In this document: one piece after another, positions 35,708-41,282 of the stretch
How positions within the stretch are numbered: position 1 is the stretch's first letter
How the letters are laid out: the number at the start of each line of letters is the position of its first letter
Assembly: GCA_015680635.1 (NCBI GenBank)
Contig: JAABOA010000008.1
Location: 3,423-44,704, forward strand
Length of the DNA stretch: 41,282 nt
Source: Lunasporangiospora selenospora
Lineage: Eukaryota; Mortierellomycota; Mortierellomycetes; Mortierellales; Mortierellaceae
Reading direction: 5' to 3'
Program-made: the position numbers and the translations under genes
The notes under the pieces: model-generated
What the model saw: only the letters and a program-made list of their open reading frames with translations
Database searches by the model: none
Told to the model about the DNA's origin: nothing

Positions 35708-37122
35708 ATGGCTCAACCCATCGAGCGAAATCAGGAGGCGACCGTCTACGTTGGAAACCTCGATGACCGATGCACAGATTCGCTTGTTTGGGAACTGATG
35801 GCACAAGCCGGCCCAGTTGGTAAGTATGCATTCTCATTCCCTGCTGCCTGACATCTGAATGTGCACGAGATGTACTTTGTCATGAGGATGTACGCGTCTA
35901 ACAGTCTTGAAAAATTCTTTGAAAATCTGCGACTGACTATTACTGGAAACCCAATGGCGGGATGCGGACTCTTACTCTTCGACCATCATAGTCAATGTGC
36001 ATCTGCCAAAGGATAGAGTGACTCAGATGCACCAAAACTACGGCTTTTGCGAATATGTCTCCGAGGAAGATGCAGAGTACGCATGTAAAATCCTTAACCA
36101 GGTTAAACTCTACGGCAAACCTCTCAGGATCAACAAAGCAACTTCCGACAAGAAGAACCTGGATGTCGGTGCTTCGCTCTTCATTGGAAATTTGTCCCCA
36201 GATGCAGACGAGACACTACTCCGTGACACATTCAGCGCCTTCGGAACGATTGTCGGCCATGCAAAGATCGCACGCGATCTGGAAACAGGTCAATCTAAAG
36301 GCTATGGATTCGTTAGCTTTGATAATTTTGAGAGTGCAGATGCTGCCATCGATGCCATGAATGGACAGATCCTTGCCAACAAGCCTATTGCTGTGAGCTT
36401 TGCGTACAAGAAGGACGGAAAGGGAGAACGACACGGATCGGCTGCTGGTACGATATCTTTGCTTATAGAGCGCGATGAAATATTCGCCATTTTTGCTGCT
36501 CGCTAACATTTACCTCACTCACCCACTTTGACCTTTACTTTGATATTGGATTTCAGAACGTCTGATTGCCGCTCAAGGAAGGAAAAATCAGCCTCAGCCC
36601 AATCGACTATTTGCTGACATTCCTGGACCAGGAGGATCCGCACCTTTCACACCGACAGGAGCGAATGCAGCACCCGTCTCGCGTCCGCCACCGCTATTCT
36701 CACAGCAGCCACTCCATTCATCACAGCCGCCAATGCCACGCCCGCCTGTTCCATATAGTCAACAGCCACCGCCACCACCTCCTCCGCGGTTTGCAGGCTA
36801 TCCACCTCAGCCAATGCAACAACCCCTGCAGCCTCAGTACCATGGAGCCAATGCTATCCCGCTTGGTCAGCCATCACGACCACCTCCATTTGGTGGGATG
36901 CAACACCCTCCCGGTGGCCCCCCAATGCCTCCAGGAATGTACAGTCAGCCCCTTCCGATGGTCCATGGTGCGCACCCCCCACCTCCAGGACCACCTGCCT
37001 ATCCTCCTCAAGGTTATCCAGGGGGTATACCACCACCTATGCGACCTCCAGGAAACTATGCGCCTTATGGGGCCCCACCCCCACCTCCAGTTCCAGGTTA
37101 CCAGGGCTATCCTGGCCAATAG
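35708..37122 (+). CDS. HSH49: SF3B4/Hsh49, U2 snRNP SF3b subunit
   Basis: Three exons fit: 35708-35819, 35992-36447 and 36557-37122 (1134 nt, 377 aa). The protein is the two-RRM SF3b subunit that contacts pre-mRNA near the branch site in U2 snRNP. RRM1 begins [17 protein letters not shown] and includes [18 protein letters not shown]2 has the RNP motifs [13 protein letters not shown] and [13 protein letters not shown], and ends [20 protein letters not shown], nearly identical in character to human SF3B4. The C-terminus is Pro/Gly/Gln-rich with PPPPPP runs and GYPPQ motifs, as in metazoan SF3B4 and unlike the short yeast Hsh49. It starts 169 bp after the TEN1 stop on the same strand. AATAAA lies 6 nt after the stop. 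Confidence 0.95.
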
Positions 37123-37127
37123 TCTTC

Positions 37128-37133
37128 AATAAA
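37128..37133 (+). terminator. Candidate poly(A) signal of the SF3B4 gene
   Basis: AATAAA begins 6 nt after the SF3B4 stop codon. A second ATAAAAG-like string follows within 60 nt. Confidence 0.5.
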
Positions 37134-37374
37134 AAGCCGTTATTATATTTATGATGATTGAAAAGCCACAGAAGACTGAAATAAAAGTCATGACCTTTTT
37201 GTTGAACCCTTTTCGAAACACTAAATCTTTCAGGGCCACGGACAAGAGTTCGCTAGATTCCATCACATCAATCACGGAATCGGAGAATTCTAGGAGCATT
37301 AGTATCCTACGCTCAACATTTATCTCGCTGTCTATTTCATTCCTTTCGCCTCTCATTTTTTGATTCCCAAGATA

Positions 37375-40178
37375 ATGTTAAAGGCATCGAGACAACTTGT
37401 AGTCGCTCACGGAGTGGTGCAGCTGGGTAACACCAAGAGTGCCTGCAGGTACATCCAGCGTCTGACTAATGCCCCTGTGGCCTTTGGAGCATCCTTCTCC
37501 ACCTCAACTACCTCTACTTTTGGAAGGGGCTTTGGCCACCGTGGCGTGACTGGTCTGATCTCCAGTCGGTCTCGGCAACCCCTGCTATCGACCTGGAGTT
37601 CTCGTGGATCCAGAACCCAGATGAGGACAGTGACCCTGGCTGCTTGTCCTGAAGCACAGCCCCCAACACCCGAGACCAGTTTTGATGTAATTGTGGTTGG
37701 AGGTGGACATGCAGGTTCGGAAGCCTGTGCGGCAGCTGCACGGACCGGTGCCAAAACCTTACTTTTGACACAGAAGCTGGACACTATTGGTAAAGGGTGA
37801 TACTCTCCTTCAGAATTGGAGTGAGAATTGCTAGTGGGGGACAAAAGAAGAGCATGCCAAAATAGTTGAGGGAATGGATTGACTTACTACATCTCCCTTT
37901 CTTGGTTTCTATAGGCGAGATGTCATGCAACCCATCATTTGGAGGTGTAGGCAAAGGAGTATTAGTACGAGAGATCGATGCGCTGGACGGACTCTGTGGT
38001 AGAATCTCCGACTTGGCTGGTGTTCAGTTCCGGATTTTGAATCGATCCAAGGGACCTGCCGTCCATGGTCCCCGTGCACAGATCGACCGTAAACTATACA
38101 AACAACATATGCAAAAAATCCTTCACGAATACTCAAATCTCACTATCAAAGCCGGCAGTGTCTCGGATATTGTGCTTGCAGCAGATATCTTGCCACCATC
38201 CACATCCTTTGCACCTGAGCAAAGCAGTCGAGTCCAAGGAGAGATCAAGGGCATCAAACTTGGTAATGATAAGGATCTGATTCTTTATGTACTCGCACTT
38301 TTAATATGACACATCGCTGACTCGACATCATTTTTTTGTCACTTCAGAGTCGGGAGAAGTTATTTATGCACCAAAGGTGGTCATTACTACGGGAACTTTC
38401 TTGAAAGGCGAAATTCATATCGGTTTGGAAGCGTATCCTGCAGGCCGTATCAACGAAGAAGCCTCTGTAGGATTGTCAGACTCGCTCGCACAGGCTGGAT
38501 TCCAGCTATCGCGACTTAAGACTGGAACACCACCTCGCTTGAATGGAAAAACTATCGATTATACTGAACTGACCCCTCAGTACGGCGACATGCCCCCATC
38601 ACCCTTTTCTTATTTGAATAAGGAAGTCCCAAATGCACACCGGCAGCTCATTTGCTACCAAACCAGCACCAACTCAAGGACACACGAGGTTATCCGCAAC
38701 AACTTGCACAAGTCGATCCATATTCGGGAGACTGTGAGGGGTCCTCGGTACTGCCCTTCTATCGAATCCAAGATTATGCGGTTCGCTGCTAAAGAGGCGC
38801 ACACTATCTGGCTTGAGCCCGAAGGTTATGATACCGATGTGGTTTATCCGAATGGTATCTCAATGACCCTTCCAGAGAAGGAGCAGATCGAGATGATCCG
38901 GACTGTCAAGGGTCTTGAAAATGTAGAGGTGCTTCGGTGTGGATATGGCGTCGAATATGACTACGTAGATCCGCGAGAACTACAGCGCACTTTGGAGACG
39001 CATCGGATCCGAGGACTTTACCTTGCGGGTCAAATTAATGGCACCACCGGCTACGAGGAAGCGGCTGCGCAGGGTATTCTAGCGGGTGTCAATGCAGGCT
39101 TGGCCGCTCAGTCGAAATCTCCATTGATCCTGACACGTGCCGATGCATATATCGGTGTGTTAGTGGATGATTTGATTACAAAGGGTGTTGAGGAACCCTA
39201 CCGGATCTTTACGTCGCGATCTGAATACCGACTCACCTTACGTGCGGATAACGCAGATCTAAGATTGACTCGCAAGGGTTATGAGGCAGGATGTATATCG
39301 GACTATCGATGGAAAATGTTCCAAGAGACAGAGCGTGACATGGAGCGTGGCATGGAGATGATGAACAATTTTACACTGTCGCCCCCAAAATGGACGGAGC
39401 TTGGACTTGGAAGGAGTGATGATGGAATCAAGCGGAGGTAATTTAATACTTATTTGTACAGTCGTGAACTTTCTATTGTACTACCTCTGTCACTTAACCC
39501 GACTCTGATCTTATTGAATAGTGCGCTGGAAATGCTGGGTTTCCCTAATATAAAGATTGAGCACTTTCACAAGGCAATCCCAGAGCTGAAGGAGATTGAC
39601 CTTGCTATTCAAGAAAAGATTGAGATTGAAGGGCAGTATGCGGTCTACCTTCGTCGCCAAGGAGCAGAAGTAACAGCATTTATGAGAGATGAGGCAATGG
39701 AGATCCCAGCGAATCTTGACTATTCTATGTATGTCGACTATGAGTATACAAGTGCCTCCTCCCAAATTGGACAATAATGGCAATAATGGCGAGAGAGTAA
39801 ATGAAACTGATATCACCTTTCAACACTGCGCTGCTAAAAAAAATCGCCTTAGTGTTCCGAATCTCTCCAACGAGACAAGATCCAAGCTCATAAAACATCG
39901 TCCAGCCACTTTGGTAAGTTAGCAGTTCTCTTGTGCACATGATGACGGCAACTTATTTTTGAACTTGATGGAGAGCCTCAAACTAAGCATGGATGTGTGC
40001 GAATATGATTTAGGGAGCTGCCAAGCGCATCGAGGGCATGACACCGTCAAGCATTGTGGAGCTCCTCAAGTATGTGCAGAGGACTCGCCAGCCCTCCACC
40101 ACGCTCACTGGCGAGAATATCCGACCCGGAAGCAGAAAAGATCGCATTCGTCAGCGCCTTTTTGCCAAGCAGTTTTAA
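37375..40178 (+). CDS. MTO1: MTO1/GidA, mitochondrial tRNA U34 modification enzyme
   Basis: This is the FAD-dependent subunit that, with the GTPase Mss1, forms the 5-carboxymethylaminomethyl-type group on wobble uridine of mitochondrial tRNAs. Six exons fit: 37375-37789, 37915-38262, 38348-39437, 39522-39728, 39853-39913 and 40014-40178 (2286 nt, 761 aa). The first about 95 residues are basic and Ser/Arg-rich, a mitochondrial targeting region. Then come the FAD-binding [11 protein letters not shown] (about 106-116) and the MnmG signature [13 protein letters not shown] (141-153). [50 protein letters not shown] and [20 protein letters not shown] follow. The C-terminal helical domain ([40 protein letters not shown]) is followed by a basic tail. 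The exon 4/5 junction gives NLDYS|IVPNLS, matching the family. The ATG at 37375 is the first in frame. Confidence 0.95.
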
Positions 40179-40985
40179 CTCAGACCATTGGATAGGGGCA
40201 AGGAATTAGTTTTTTTTTCTCACGATTGTGCGCAATGCGATGTGATGCAGGCACGCCCTGTTTTCCTAGAGTTTAGAAAAATGTATCATATCCTTTTTTA
40301 TATTACAGTCTCCGAGGGGAATGAGATTGGCTGAAAAGTGCAGGAGCTTGGTCTCCGATGTCCGAGAGGGAGAGAGGGAGCTGGAACTTGTCCGAGAGAC
40401 CAAATGGAGAGGAGAGAAGTTGACCAGGGAGTAAAGGAAGGAGTCTAGGAGAGGAAGAGGAAGGAAGTGAGAGCCAATTTTTCGACACAAATGAGTGTGA
40501 CAGGTGTATCAGAGACGCGGAAATGCGTGATCTAGCCACAACCAACTCAGGCTGCAGCTGAAGCTGCAGGCGTGAGGATCCAAACAAGGCAGCACCCATC
40601 TGGCTCTTGGGGTGGGGGGCAGATACCCATGAGTTCGGAGGAGGAGGACGAGTTCGGAGGGAAGGCAAAGAGCAATTGCGGGAGACAGGGAGCGAGCATT
40701 TGCGTGATGGTGATTTCGGACATTCCCGAGGTCTGACAGGGCCATTGCATATTTTTTCTTTTTTTTGAATCCTGACTCGGTGGAATCAGAAATCAGACTC
40801 CACAGCAATAGACAGTCGCCGGAGAGAACGTCTCATTCTCTCTCACTCTTCATTTTCAAAACTCGCCAACCGTCTCCGTTCCGCTCATCTCCTTTGCCTC
40901 CATTCCCAGCTCCGTCCTTTCTCTCTTTCTTTACATCCATTCTCATCGTGCCATTACCAACACTCTCCCTTGCTCCTCATTCGCA
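40179..40985. other. Intergenic region between MTO1 and the right-edge gene
   Basis: No gene is supported. It contains a T run near 40209-40218, purine-rich sequence from 40360 to 40470, and a palindrome CTGCAGCT-GA-AGCTGCAG at 40552-40569. From 40800 on, the plus strand becomes pyrimidine-rich, as in the leaders of other genes here. Confidence 0.45.
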
Positions 40986-41072
40986 ATGGTCTCTTTCACC
41001 ATCGCCACACGCGCCCTCCGCCCACTGCCCCAGTTTGCCATAAATTCATTCGTCCGCCCCAGTGCTCTCATG
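40986..41072 (+). CDS. First exon of a probable nuclear-encoded mitochondrial protein (partial)
   Basis: The ATG at 40986 (TCGCAATGG) opens 29 codons, VSFTIATRALRPLPQFAINS and onward. The composition (Arg, Ser, Ala, hydrophobics, no acidic residues) is typical of a mitochondrial targeting peptide. The exon ends at CTCATG|GTAAAT. An intron then runs to or beyond TTCTAG at 41226-41231. Reading on from that acceptor in phase 0 hits a stop after eight codons, so the true second exon may lie elsewhere or outside the window. The product cannot be named from this fragment. Confidence 0.5.
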
Positions 41073-41282
41073 GTAAATCATCTCACCTTCCTCTTTTTGC
41101 CCGCATATTCGCCCAATTGTTTGACTGGACCCAGCCCAAGGACCCCTTTGCACCCCCTTCGTTTATAGCTGAAGGGCGCAGGGTTAAATACGCGAACGAG
41201 CTTGATCACTCTCGTTCTCTCTTTATTCTAGTGTGCACTTCCTGTTCATAATGCCTAACCCCATTTCCTACAAATAACCTCC

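Noticed and set aside
36566-37132. 188-aa plus-strand ORF with many His residues
   Set aside because: It is the +1 frame of the Pro-rich SF3B4 C-terminal exon.

Overview
The window is nuclear DNA from a filamentous fungus. It has about twelve intron-bearing eukaryotic genes, short introns (mostly 50-170 nt) with GTAAGT-like donors and CTAAC-like branch sites, pyrimidine-rich leaders, and mononucleotide and dinucleotide tracts between genes. Gene content and protein style suggest an early-diverging lineage, most likely Mortierellomycotina. That placement is an inference from general resemblance, not a measured phylogeny. There is no rRNA, convincing tRNA, CRISPR array, operon or intact mobile element.

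Layout, left to right. (1) 173-1446 (-): a cystinosin-type vacuolar cystine exporter. (2) 1447-6690: gene-poor, with eroded coding fragments near 2500-3130 and a partly resolved minus-strand gene for a Cys-containing, probably surface-anchored protein (4869-5925). (3) 6820-7866 (+): a single-exon secreted protein of unknown function with a clear TATA box. (4) 10284-11789 (+): a coiled-coil protein. (5) 12236-15436 (-) and 15702-18781 (+): the pre-mRNA 3'-end endonuclease Ysh1/CPSF73 and the spliceosomal DEAD-box helicase Prp28, sharing a 265-bp divergent promoter. (6) 18983-20315 (-): an ER-membrane J-protein (Erj5-like) interrupted by a 10-N assembly gap that looks artefactual. (7) 21280-25058 (-): a SERCA-type Ca2+-ATPase with a long GA repeat before its start. 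(8) 25926-28122 (-): an anillin-like C2/PH protein. (9) 29192-29737 (-): a doubtful small spliced gene. (10) 31773-34298 (+): an F-box/leucine-rich-repeat protein. (11) 34550-35538 (+): a probable TEN1 (CST telomere complex) protein with a large insertion carrying two SUMO-interaction-like motifs. (12) 35708-37122 (+): SF3B4/Hsh49. (13) 37375-40178 (+): MTO1, the mitochondrial tRNA-modification enzyme. (14) 40986-right edge (+): the first exon of a probable mitochondrial protein.

Functionally, four genes are core RNA processing (YSH1, PRP28, SF3B4, MTO1). Two act at the ER (Erj5-like, SERCA), one at the vacuole (cystinosin), one in cytokinesis or cortex organisation (anillin-like), one in ubiquitination (F-box) and one at telomeres (TEN1). 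The genes are not an operon. The only obvious co-regulation candidate is the YSH1/PRP28 divergent pair. For YSH1, PRP28, SERCA, anillin-like, SF3B4, MTO1 and TEN1 the exon sums were checked by hand: each gives one frame-consistent CDS with a length divisible by three. The most unusual item is the TEN1 candidate. Its OB fold is split by about 130 acidic, Ser/Asn-rich residues carrying two IDLT-acidic motifs.
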